The notes beneath the pieces are model-generated. The model had not been told where the DNA came from. It worked only from the letters and a program-made list of their open reading frames with translations, and did no database searches. The position numbers were made by a program, and so were the translations under genes. This document shows positions 1-6,565 of a DNA stretch of 64,000 nt, in pieces (the stretch's first letter is position 1; every line of letters begins with the position of its first letter). Source of the DNA: CBDEGU01 sp965238045 (GTDB lineage: Bacteria; Acidobacteriota; Terriglobia; Bryobacterales; UBA6623); assembly GCA_965238045.1 (NCBI GenBank), contig CBDEGU010000012.1, positions 2,232,001 to 2,296,000 of the forward strand. The letters run 5' to 3'.

Positions 1-766
1 TGCACGGCGGAATTTCATGGTGCCGATCCCGAGGTTTCCAAGCTGGGAAGCGTTCAACCAGAAGCTCGAAGCCCAGTGCCTCAACAATCGTGAGCGGCGC
101 TTGCGGCGGCATACCGAAACGATTGATGAACGTTGCGAGCGTGACCGCCAAGCATTGCTGCCCTTGCCGCCCACGCCCTATGACGCCTGCGACAAACGCA
201 CCACGCGGGTTACATCGCTGTCATTGGTGCGCTATCGCACCAACGACTACTCGGTACCCACACGCTACGGCCACCGCCAGGTGTTGCTGAAAGGCTACGT
301 CGATGAAATCGTGATCTGTTGTGGCAGTGAAGAGATCGCGCGCCACCGGCGCAGTTACGAACGCGAAGAGTTGATCTTCGATCCGCTGCATTACCTGGCG
401 CTGCTGGAACGCAAGACCAACGCGCTCGATCAAGCGGCCCCACTGGCGGGCTGGGAACTGCCCGAACAGTTCGCGTGCTTGAGACGTTTACTCGAAGCGC
501 GGTTGGGCAAGCCGGGCAAGCGCGAGTACGTGCAGGTATTGCGATTGCTGGAGGACTTCCGATTCGAGCACGTTGCCGCGGCGGTGCGCCAAGCCTGCGA
601 GTTGGGAGCGATCGGCTTGGATGCTGTCAGGCACTTGGTGCTGTGCCGCATCGAGCAACGGCCGCCGCGCTTGGACCTGACGAAGTATCCGCATCTGCCG
701 GCAGCCCAAGTGGAGCAAACCTCCGCCGCGGACTATCTGGCGCTGCTGGCGCAAGGAGGGGGATGA
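1..766 (+). CDS. istA: IS21 transposase IstA, C-terminal part
   Basis: C-terminal half of the IS21 DDE transposase that carries out strand transfer of the element; the N-terminal HTH and the first two catalytic acids lie left of the window. The reading frame is open from the window edge and the protein from residue VPIPRFPSWEAF onward matches copy B (20725-22224) residue for residue. The stop overlaps the istB start in an ATGATG arrangement (istB ATG at 763, istA stop 764-766), so the two are translationally coupled, as is usual in IS21. Only two base differences from copy B fall in this part, both near position 270. Confidence 0.93.
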   Translation, partial: ARRNFMVPIPRFPSWEAFNQKLEAQCLNNRERRLRRHTETIDERCERDRQALLPLPPTPYDACDKRTTRVTSLSLVRYRTNDYSVPTRYGHRQVLLKGYVDEIVICCGSEEIARHRRSYEREELIFDPLHYLALLERKTNALDQAAPLAGWELPEQFACLRRLLEARLGKPGKREYVQVLRLLEDFRFEHVAAAVRQACELGAIGLDAVRHLVLCRIEQRPPRLDLTKYPHLPAAQVEQTSAADYLALLAQGGG

Positions 767-1527
767 TGGCGAGATCGAAACTTCTGCTCGAAGCGCATTT
801 GAAAGCGTTGCGGCTGCCCACCTTCCTGCGAGAGTACGACAAGCTGGCGCGGCAATGCGCCGCCGAGAGCCTGGACTCGAGGAGCTTCCTGCAACAACTC
901 TGCGAACTGGAACTGCTCGACCGTGAACAGCGGGCCGCCGAGCGTCGCATCAAGGCCGCGAAGTTTCCCGTGACCAAGAGTCTGGACACTTTCGACTTCC
1001 TGTCCCTGCCGGCGTTGAACAAGAAGCTGGTGTTGGAACTGGCGCGCTGCGAGTTCATCGACCGCCGCGAAAACGTGCTGGCACTGGGTAATTCCGGCAC
1101 GGGCAAGACGCACATCGGCTTGGCGTTGGGACTGGCGGCTTGTCAGCGCGGCTATCGAACACGTTTCACAACAGCGGCGGCTCTGGTCAATGAGCTGCTC
1201 GAAGCCCGGGATGAACGGCGCTTACTGCGATGTCAAAAGCAGTTAAGCAAGCAGGATCTGCTGATCGTCGATGAACTGGGCTATGTGCCGTTGTCGAAGA
1301 CCGGAGCGGAGTTATTGTTCGAAGTGTTTTCCCAGCGCTATGAACAGGGTTCGACGCTGGTCACCTCAAACCTGCCGTTCAACGAATGGACAGAGGTCTT
1401 TGGCTCCGAGCGGCTGACGGGCGCCTTGCTGGATCGGCTCACGCACCACGTTCATATTCTGGAGATGAACGGCGAAAGCTTCCGCCTCACCCAGAGCAAG
1501 AAGAAGCGGGCTCACTCTTCGGACTGA
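763..1527 (+). CDS. istB: IS21 helper ATPase IstB
   Basis: AAA+ ATPase of 254 residues related to DnaC that assists IstA in choosing and assembling at target DNA. Walker A is GNSGTGKTH at about residues 108-116 and Walker B is LLIVDELGY at about 165-173. The start is ATG 763, preceded by a strong AAGGAGGGGG ribosome site inside the end of istA. It differs from the second copy by one residue (Ser versus Ala in KQL(S/A)KQDLL), although nine silent or near-silent base changes are concentrated between 1163 and 1285. The gene looks complete and functional. Confidence 0.95.
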   Translation: MMARSKLLLEAHLKALRLPTFLREYDKLARQCAAESLDSRSFLQQLCELELLDREQRAAERRIKAAKFPVTKSLDTFDFLSLPALNKKLVLELARCEFIDRRENVLALGNSGTGKTHIGLALGLAACQRGYRTRFTTAAALVNELLEARDERRLLRCQKQLSKQDLLIVDELGYVPLSKTGAELLFEVFSQRYEQGSTLVTSNLPFNEWTEVFGSERLTGALLDRLTHHVHILEMNGESFRLTQSKKKRAHSSD

Positions 1528-1679
1528 CCCACCGGCCGCTCGGACGGTTTTCGTGAGACGGCTTCCACTACGCCTGGGCCGCCCTAAAGGGCGACCTCAG
1601 GCTCCGTTCCAGCCGTCCCACGAAAACCGCTAGCCCTTCACCAACTGGTCTACTTTTGCTCCGCCGAAGTGGTCCAATT

Positions 1680-2150
1680 TTACTCCGCCCTTGACACAAA
1701 ATCCCAGCCGTCTCCTAGAACGCAGTAGACTCTGTAATGGCGACGCTGCATAAACTGCCGCATCTGCGTGAACTGATGAATCTCGGGATTTCCAATGATC
1801 TCCTCTGGGTTTAAGCGGTCTCGGAGGAACTGGCCCGCCGCTAAGGGGGGACCTGCGTAGGACGCGAGATCGCATACCGGAACTGGCTCCTGAAGCCACG
1901 TCCTTGCGTTTTGACCTATGCCGAAGATTGGGTTGCCATCCTCATCACGGCCGGCAATCTCAGGCTGATCTAACCAGTACTCTCCCTCAGCCTTCGTGCC
2001 GAATAGCTTGGGCTCTCGCAACTCGGGCATTCGAGATATGAAAGGCCCTTCATAGATTTCCTCATTGAAAAACACAGGACACACCGCCCAACTTTCAGCG
2101 ATAGTCGGTTTGTTGGCTGCCCGTGCTTCTTGAGATCGTTTATTCGCCAC
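1680..2150 (-). CDS. Hypothetical protein, C-terminus replaced by IS21 end
   Basis: Minus-strand reading frame of 156 residues starting at GTG 2150. I do not recognise the family. The chain is soluble and rich in acidic and aromatic residues (for example WLDQPEIAGRDEDGNPIF) with no signal peptide or membrane segment. The last four or five residues and the stop codon (1680-1697) come from the IS21 terminus, so the native C-terminus is lost. It could be a host gene or part of an older mobile element; the adjacent serine recombinase at 2388 suggests the latter. Because the frame is intact up to the IS boundary, the insertion is probably fairly recent. Confidence 0.5.
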   Translation of the reverse strand: MANKRSQEARAANKPTIAESWAVCPVFFNEEIYEGPFISRMPELREPKLFGTKAEGEYWLDQPEIAGRDEDGNPIFGIGQNARTWLQEPVPVCDLASYAGPPLAAGQFLRDRLNPEEIIGNPEIHQFTQMRQFMQRRHYRVYCVLGDGWDFVSRAE

Positions 2151-2387
2151 AACCGCTACCCTGAGGCGATTCCGTGATGAAAACTGCCAGACCGCCGGTG
2201 GGTCAGGGTTGCCCGATTTCGCTTCGGGCAGACTAGACGGCCTACGCGTTAGCTTAGCTGATTAAACGTCAGAGTTCGCCGTACCAAAAGGGTCGCGGAG
2301 AAAGTGCTATGGCCAGCCTTGATAGTGGGAGACTTCGGGACAAGAAATCTCTGTCCCATAAGCTACACGTTATGGTACACTAGGAAC

Positions 2388-2963
2388 ATGAAGAAAGTTG
2401 CCCTCTACGCCCGTGTCTCAACCAAAGAACGACAGGAGGTCGAGAATCAACTGGCCGAACTCCGGCGCTATGCTCGGCGCCACAGGTGGAAACTCGTCGA
2501 CGAGTACATCGATCGGGAATCCGGCGCGAAGCCAGACCGGCCAAAGTTCCGACGGCTCTTTCGAGACGCTCACCGTGGTCGCTTCGACATCGTGCTGTTC
2601 TGGTCTGTTGACCGCTTCAGTCGAGAAGGCGCCCTGAAGACTCTACAGCACCTTCAGCAGCTCACCGAATACGGGTGTCAGTGGAAGTCACTCACGCAGG
2701 AGTACCTCGACTCCACTGGGATCTTCGCCGATGCGATCGTTGCCTTACTGGCAGTGCTAGCCCAGCAGGAGCGGGAGACGATCCGGGCTCGGGTGAAGGC
2801 GGGCATGGCGAGGGCGAAGCGAGAGGGGAAGCACGTCGGCCGGCCGAAAAAGATCTTCGATCGAGCCAAGGCCCGACGGCTGAGGGAGGCTGGCCGCACC
2901 TACCGCCAGATCGCCCAGAAGTTGGGCGTCTCGACGATGACGGCGTGCCGAGCCTGTGGCTAG
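2388..2963 (+). CDS. Small serine recombinase (resolvase/invertase family)
   Basis: 191-residue site-specific recombinase that cuts and rejoins DNA through a serine-phosphate intermediate. The N-terminal catalytic domain begins KKVALYARVSTKE, putting the nucleophile at Ser11, and has the conserved arginine motif VDRFSRE near residue 73. The C-terminal domain (GRPKK followed by YRQIAQKLGVSTMT, about 150-190) is the HTH_7 DNA-binding helix-turn-helix. Length matches Tn3-type resolvases (about 185). ATG 2388 is chosen because homologous chains start MKK; the frame upstream to 2304 has no resolvase similarity. It sits alone between an IS21 copy and loose IS ends, so it is probably a leftover of a transposon or plasmid resolution system. 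Confidence 0.9.
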   Translation: MKKVALYARVSTKERQEVENQLAELRRYARRHRWKLVDEYIDRESGAKPDRPKFRRLFRDAHRGRFDIVLFWSVDRFSREGALKTLQHLQQLTEYGCQWKSLTQEYLDSTGIFADAIVALLAVLAQQERETIRARVKAGMARAKREGKHVGRPKKIFDRAKARRLREAGRTYRQIAQKLGVSTMTACRACG

Positions 2964-3406
2964 GGCGTCCAGTTGGAGGTTGTCGCTATGCTGCGACGCC
3001 AAGCCGGTAAGCTAGAGCGCCATTCCTGCCCAACGGGCGTCTGCACCCGGACCGCTCACGACTCGCAAAGCGTGGGTGCGGTGCGGGGCTGATCTCTCCG
3101 TGGATCTGCCGAGCCTGACTTGGTCACACGGCTCGCCAGACGAAACCGGCCGAGGTGTCAAGAAAGCCGGGTGTGGGTGCGGGTTTCGGGTGACGCCAAG
3201 GGGGGGGCCAACGGGGTCCCCAGGTTCCCAATGGTCTCCTCATACCGCGCATGGGTTTTTATAGCGAGATTTCGGGGTCCATTCGACCGGAACCTCCGGG
3301 CGATCCCGAGGGGCGACTCCAGAGAGTAGGGAATCTTGCGCATGCCAGGAGTCCGCATAATCGCAATCGTGAAGACGGCGGTGGAAAAACAGACCACGAG
3401 TCTCAG
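2964..3406. other. Intergenic stretch, no gene seen
   Basis: About 440 bp with no credible reading frame on either strand. A short hairpin (GTCGC...GCGAC near 2982-2998) follows the recombinase stop. The rest looks like non-coding or decayed DNA ending at an IS21-type terminus at 3407. Confidence 0.5.
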
Positions 3407-3640
3407 GTGTTAGCGGCGGAGAGAAAATAGGCCACAGGGAGGTGTTCAGCCGGGTTGTGGCAGAGTAGAACTAGGCCGCCCAATCCGCGCAACGGTTGCA
3501 CAGCTTGGGCTGTGAGCTTCTTCCGGCCCCAGGGCTGGAAGCGCATTGAACCTATTTTACGATCCGTGCAAAATTGCACGGCCAGGCGCGCTTCTTCCGG
3601 CCCCAGGTGTCAAGGGCGGAGCAAAATTAGGCCGCCCAAT
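3407..3640. repeat. Two loose IS21-type termini with an 18-bp direct repeat
   Basis: Two sequences resemble the inward-reading IS21 end (GTGTCAAGGGCGGAG followed by AAAA and T-GGCC/GACC): one from 3407 (GTGTTAGCGGCGGAG) and one from 3607 (GTGTCAAGGGCGGAG). A third degenerate copy lies near 3460. No istA or istB is attached. The 18-mer GCTTCTTCCGGCCCCAGG occurs at 3516-3533 and again at 3590-3607, directly abutting the second terminus. This looks like a stack of deleted IS21-family ends. Confidence 0.6.
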
Positions 3641-3679
3641 TGAGCGTCTCTCGCATAACTCTCAACAAGAGAACATGTT

Positions 3680-4237
3680 CTAGTTTTTGAACACTGCGAC
3701 GTCCCAATGCGCCTGCAGGAACTCCCGCCAAGTCGTCTTCTTGCAGCGCTCTGGTGCCGGCTCGATACCGTGTTCTTTGAGGATCGTGGCGATCGTGCCA
3801 CGTGCGACCCGATGACCGAGATTGGCCAACGCCCCCCGGATGCGCGTGTAGCCCCAGTCACGGTTCTCCGTCGCCATGCGAACCACCAAACTGCGGATCT
3901 GTTCCATCACACGAGGCCGTCCGGGGCGGCGTCGCTTGCTGCCGTCGTACTTGCGAGCAATCAGCTTTCGATGCCAGGTCAGCAAGGTGTTCGGAGTGAC
4001 GATCGAGGCCACCTCCCCGAGCACCTTGTGGCCTAGCTTCTTGGCCCTAACCGCCAGACGGCGACGCTGCTCGTCGCTCAGCCGCAGGCGCTTGTTGCCC
4101 AGTTGATCGCGCAAAACGCGGTTCTCTTCTTGCAGATAGTCGATGACGTCCCGTTGTTGTTCGTTGACCCAGCCGGCCAGGCCGATCAGCACGAACCGGA
4201 GTGGGTCCAGAGGCTGCATGGAGACACAAGCTAGCAC
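3680..4237 (-). pseudogene. DDE integrase-type transposase, N-terminal fragment
   Basis: Minus-strand frame of 185 residues matching the N-terminal half of rve-type transposases of the IS481/IS3-like kind: a coiled segment (DYLQEENRVLRDQLGNKRLR), an HTH with TPNTLLTWHRKLIARK, then WGYTRIRGALANLGH. The chain departs from the family after LQAHWDV and stops at 3680, just before the first catalytic Asp of the DDE core should appear. The core is missing, so it cannot catalyse transposition. Truncation coincides with the IS21-type end at 3607-3640. A more complete but frameshifted relative lies at 28576-29603. Confidence 0.8.
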
Positions 4238-4348
4238 GAACGCGTCCCAAAAACAAACTCCGGCGCTCTCCCGCCCGCCAACTGCAACTCGCAGTCAGCA
4301 AGTCACTTACATCACGATCGAGTTTTGGAACATTACGGCGTCGTTGAG

Positions 4349-5547
4349 GGTGCTTCCGCCATCAACTGTTGGCGATCCAATCGTAACTCGCTTAGCTGCT
4401 AGGATTTAAGACTCAATTTCGGGTGACCAGTCCTACCGTCGGCCGGTCCAGGAGCAATGAAGAGTCTCAGCTGCACAAACAGGGAATGCCCGCTGTCGGG
4501 AAAAGCCGCATCCGGAAGGGTCGTCCGCCACGGCTTCTATCAGACCAAGTTCGGAAAGCGTCGTCGATACCGATGCCGGACTTGCGGCAAGACCTTCTGC
4601 GCCAACACCGGGACGCCTTACCATCGACTGCAGCATCGCCGCACGACCTTCGACGAGGTCGCCGCCCTCAGCGTCGAAGGCCTGAACAAGTCCGCCATCG
4701 CACGAGTCAAGCGAATCGCCTGGAATACGGTCGATCGCTGGCTTGAACGGGCCGCCGACTCCTGTCATCGATTCAACAATCGAAGCATTACGGGACTGGC
4801 CGTGGAGGAGCTTCAGGCTGACGAGATTCGTACGATCGTCGGTGGCAAGCAACAGCCGATCTGGATATTCGTCTCGATCGACGTGTGGTCTCGGCTCTGG
4901 CCTTCGACGGTTGTCGGGAGACGGAGCTACCGAAATACGCTCCGTCTCTTTCGAGACGTTGCAGACCGCATGGATTTCGTCCGGATTCCGCTGATCGCCA
5001 CGGACGGATTTGAGTTCTACGAAAAAGTTGTGCGGCGCGTCTTTGGGCCAGCCTGTCTCTACGGCCAGGTGATCAAGATGCGGAGGAACGATCGCGTGGT
5101 CAGAGTGGAGCGAAGAATCAGGCTCGGTACGACCTGGCGATGGGAACAGGCCTGGCGTGACAGCGAGGACTCGGCGAAGTTGAACACCTCGTTCATCGAA
5201 CGGCTGAATCTGACGATCCGCCAGGGCTCGGCGTACCTTTTTCGCCGGACACTCTGCTACGCGCGACGGAGGGAGCGACTGGAAGCACACCTCGAGCTGT
5301 TGCGCTGCTATTACAACTTCGTGAGACCTCACCGGGCGCTGAAATTCGGACGAGAGGTCAGGACACCGGCCATCCAGGCGGGTCTGACGAGGCGGCGGTT
5401 CACGTTCAGGGAGATCTTCTCGTCGAGGATCGTTTTGCTGGCATGGGAGAAGGTCAAGTCGATGTTCGCCCACGCCGCGATCTTGGTCATTGTCGACGAT
5501 AGGCGAGTGCAACTGGCCGCGTAGCAACACTGGATGACGGAAGCACC
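4349..5547 (+). mobile_element. IS1-like insertion sequence
   Basis: A 1,199-bp element bounded by inverted ends: left GGTGCTTCCGCCATCAACTG from 4349 and right, read on the minus strand, GGTGCTTCCGTCATCCAGTG from 5547. The ends begin GGTG as in IS1. One transposase gene fills it. No matching target duplication is visible (left flank GTCGTTGA, right flank GATGGAGG), so one flank has probably been rearranged. The same termini bound the MITE at 10074-10239. Confidence 0.8.
4457..5524 (+). CDS. IS1-like transposase with N-terminal zinc ribbon
   Basis: 355-residue transposase encoded as one frame. Residues 1-50 form a zinc ribbon (C-x4-C then CRTCGKTFC) as in InsA-like proteins, followed by an HTH (NKSAIARVKRIAWNTVDRW). 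The DDE core follows: ELQADEIRTIVGG (first Asp, about residue 122), LIATDGFEFY (second Asp, about 180) and NTSFIERLNLTIRQGS (Glu, about 256), with YYNFVRPHRAL near the end. IS1 itself makes this product by frameshifting two frames; here it is fused. It lies inside inverted ends at 4349 and 5547 and looks complete. Family assignment (IS1 versus a relative) is by motif memory, not comparison. Confidence 0.82.
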   Translation: MKSLSCTNRECPLSGKAASGRVVRHGFYQTKFGKRRRYRCRTCGKTFCANTGTPYHRLQHRRTTFDEVAALSVEGLNKSAIARVKRIAWNTVDRWLERAADSCHRFNNRSITGLAVEELQADEIRTIVGGKQQPIWIFVSIDVWSRLWPSTVVGRRSYRNTLRLFRDVADRMDFVRIPLIATDGFEFYEKVVRRVFGPACLYGQVIKMRRNDRVVRVERRIRLGTTWRWEQAWRDSEDSAKLNTSFIERLNLTIRQGSAYLFRRTLCYARRRERLEAHLELLRCYYNFVRPHRALKFGREVRTPAIQAGLTRRRFTFREIFSSRIVLLAWEKVKSMFAHAAILVIVDDRRVQLAA

Positions 5548-5740
5548 GATGGAGGAACGTTTCGGCCTTGAAGCTGGAACGCTGGCCTTCGAGCCCACGT
5601 ACAACGCAGCGCCCGGCCAGACGCTCCCCGTCATCATCCCCGCAGCCAGCGCAAGGACCCTTGCCTTCATGCGGTGGGGCCTGGTCCCCTCGTGGGCGCG
5701 TGACGAGAGGATCGGCTACAAGCTCATCAACGCACGGTCG
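5548..5740 (+). pseudogene. SRAP (HMCES/YedK) protein, internal fragment
   Basis: About 64 residues of an SOS-response-associated peptidase, the family that crosslinks to abasic sites in single-stranded DNA. Recognisable pieces are FEPTYNAAPGQTLPVI, MRWGLVPSWA and YKLINARS. The N-terminus with the essential Cys2 (MCGR) is absent because the IS1-like element joins at 5547, and the C-terminal half after NARS is replaced by a tyrosine-recombinase fragment on the other strand. No function is expected. Confidence 0.8.
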
Positions 5741-5758
5741 GACCGTGGCAGACAACGG

Positions 5759-5884
5759 TCAAATCCCGCCCCGCTCGACCTCATCGAGCGTGATCTCATC
5801 CGACGTCCGGTCGTAAAGCTTGGTGGTGCGCGGCGACTCATGCGCCGCAATCGCCTCGGCGTTCTCCCTGGTGCCGTCTGCCCA
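5759..5884 (-). pseudogene. Tyrosine recombinase, C-terminal fragment
   Basis: Last 41 residues of a phage/integron-type tyrosine recombinase. The segment HESPRTTKLYDRT holds the conserved His of the active site and the nucleophilic Tyr (TTKLYDRT), followed by SDEITLDEVER, a common C-terminal tail of such integrases. Everything upstream (Arg, Lys, His-x-x-Arg) is gone: the frame past 5884 reads low-complexity sequence. It is a rearranged scrap joined back-to-back with the SRAP fragment. Confidence 0.72.
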
Positions 5885-6156
5885 TGCGCCTGCCGCCGGA
5901 AGAAGAAGGGGCGGTTCGGCGGATCTTGTCCGAGGAGCCAACGCAGCCAGAGTCGCTAGCGTTCGCAGGCGACTCAAGCCCAAGGCCCGCTCCTGTCGTG
6001 GAGTTCCCGTCTCCCTCGGAGGACCATGCGGAAAAACTGGAGAACTTAGGGAAGCTACTGCAAGTTCTTGCCGAGGTGGCAAAGCACATTGATGCGAACC
6101 GGGTGGAAATCCTCGAGACGTACGACGGGACGGCGCGGCCGATCTGGGACGCCTGA
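5884..6156 (+). CDS. Small hypothetical protein
   Basis: 90-residue frame from ATG 5884. The C-terminal part (KLENLGKLLQVLAEVAKHI then DANRVEILETYDGTARPIWDA) looks like real helical protein, whereas the first 45 residues are proline-rich. No known family recognised. It begins right at the edge of the recombinase fragment, so the start may be an artefact of fusion and only the C-terminal portion native. Confidence 0.3.
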   Translation: MRLPPEEEGAVRRILSEEPTQPESLAFAGDSSPRPAPVVEFPSPSEDHAEKLENLGKLLQVLAEVAKHIDANRVEILETYDGTARPIWDA

Positions 6157-6203
6157 CTACGCACCGGAGGCGGGGGCTTCGGTCCCCGCCCGCCCGGCTG
6201 CGG

Positions 6204-6403
6204 TCACAATTCCCGCACGTCGGGGAGCCGCTGCCGGTCTCGCCAGCGGTGAACGAGCTTGCGGGCCATCGGCGGCGCTGTGAACTCTCTGAGCGTCTCC
6301 ATCTCGACGCTGCCGGGCCAATCTCGAGTCTTCACCTGGACTAGAACCACATCGCGTGAACCGACGCCGACGATATCCCATTCGCCAAGACTCGCGGCTG
6401 AGC
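6204..6403 (-). pseudogene. Nuclease-like/QVKT-motif protein, C-terminal fragment
   Basis: A minus-strand frame ending at TGA 6204-6206 reads EWDIVGVGSRDVVLVQVKTR, then DWPGSVEMETLREF and a basic tail. The pattern (E)WD-x-V...LVQVKT resembles the core strand of small restriction-endonuclease-like or Holliday-junction-resolvase-like proteins, where the Gln/Lys pair of QVK is catalytic. The N-terminal half is missing: at about 6403 the sequence switches to the DUF1501 fragment in another frame. Assignment is by motif only. Confidence 0.5.
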
Positions 6404-6565
6404 GCGTGCAGGGAAATGCGGCGCTTTCGGCGCCAGGGGATTCTCGTTCTCTTCGGCAGCCAGCATCGCGCGCAAGGCGATCGCGCCGAAGCCACAGGCG
6501 GTTTGGCGCAGCAGCGCGCGGCGGGAAGGAAGCGGCGGAGGCATGGTCATGGGTTGCTGTTTCAC
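6401..6565 (-). pseudogene. DUF1501 protein, N-terminal 55 residues only
   Basis: Directly downstream of the PSD1 gene, starting at GTG 6565 and overlapping its stop, as in the normal PSD1-DUF1501 pair. It reads a Tat-type leader (SRRALLRQTACGFGAIALRA) and then ENPLAPKAPHFPARA, the standard start of secreted DUF1501 (sulfatase-like) proteins. After residue 55 the frame runs into unrelated DNA (the QVKT fragment) and stops at 6341. The remaining 400 or so residues of the family are lost. Confidence 0.82.

Larger units (their letters stand above)
1..1697 (+). mobile_element. IS21-family element, copy A (left part outside window)
   Basis: Right-hand 1,697 bp of an IS21-family element holding the end of istA, all of istB and the right terminus. 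It lines up without gaps against 21459-23155 of the complete copy, with about a dozen base differences. The right end, read inward on the minus strand, starts GTGTCAAGGGCGGAG and carries two related GGCGGAG(T/C)AAAA motifs, the kind of repeated site IstA binds. Beyond base 1697 the two copies diverge completely, which fixes the boundary. Insertion here truncated the minus-strand gene at 1698-2150. Confidence 0.93.

Noticed and set aside
4433..5755. A 440-residue minus-strand open frame.
   Set aside because: Antisense to the IS1-like transposase, with Arg/Pro-rich content and no recognisable domain.
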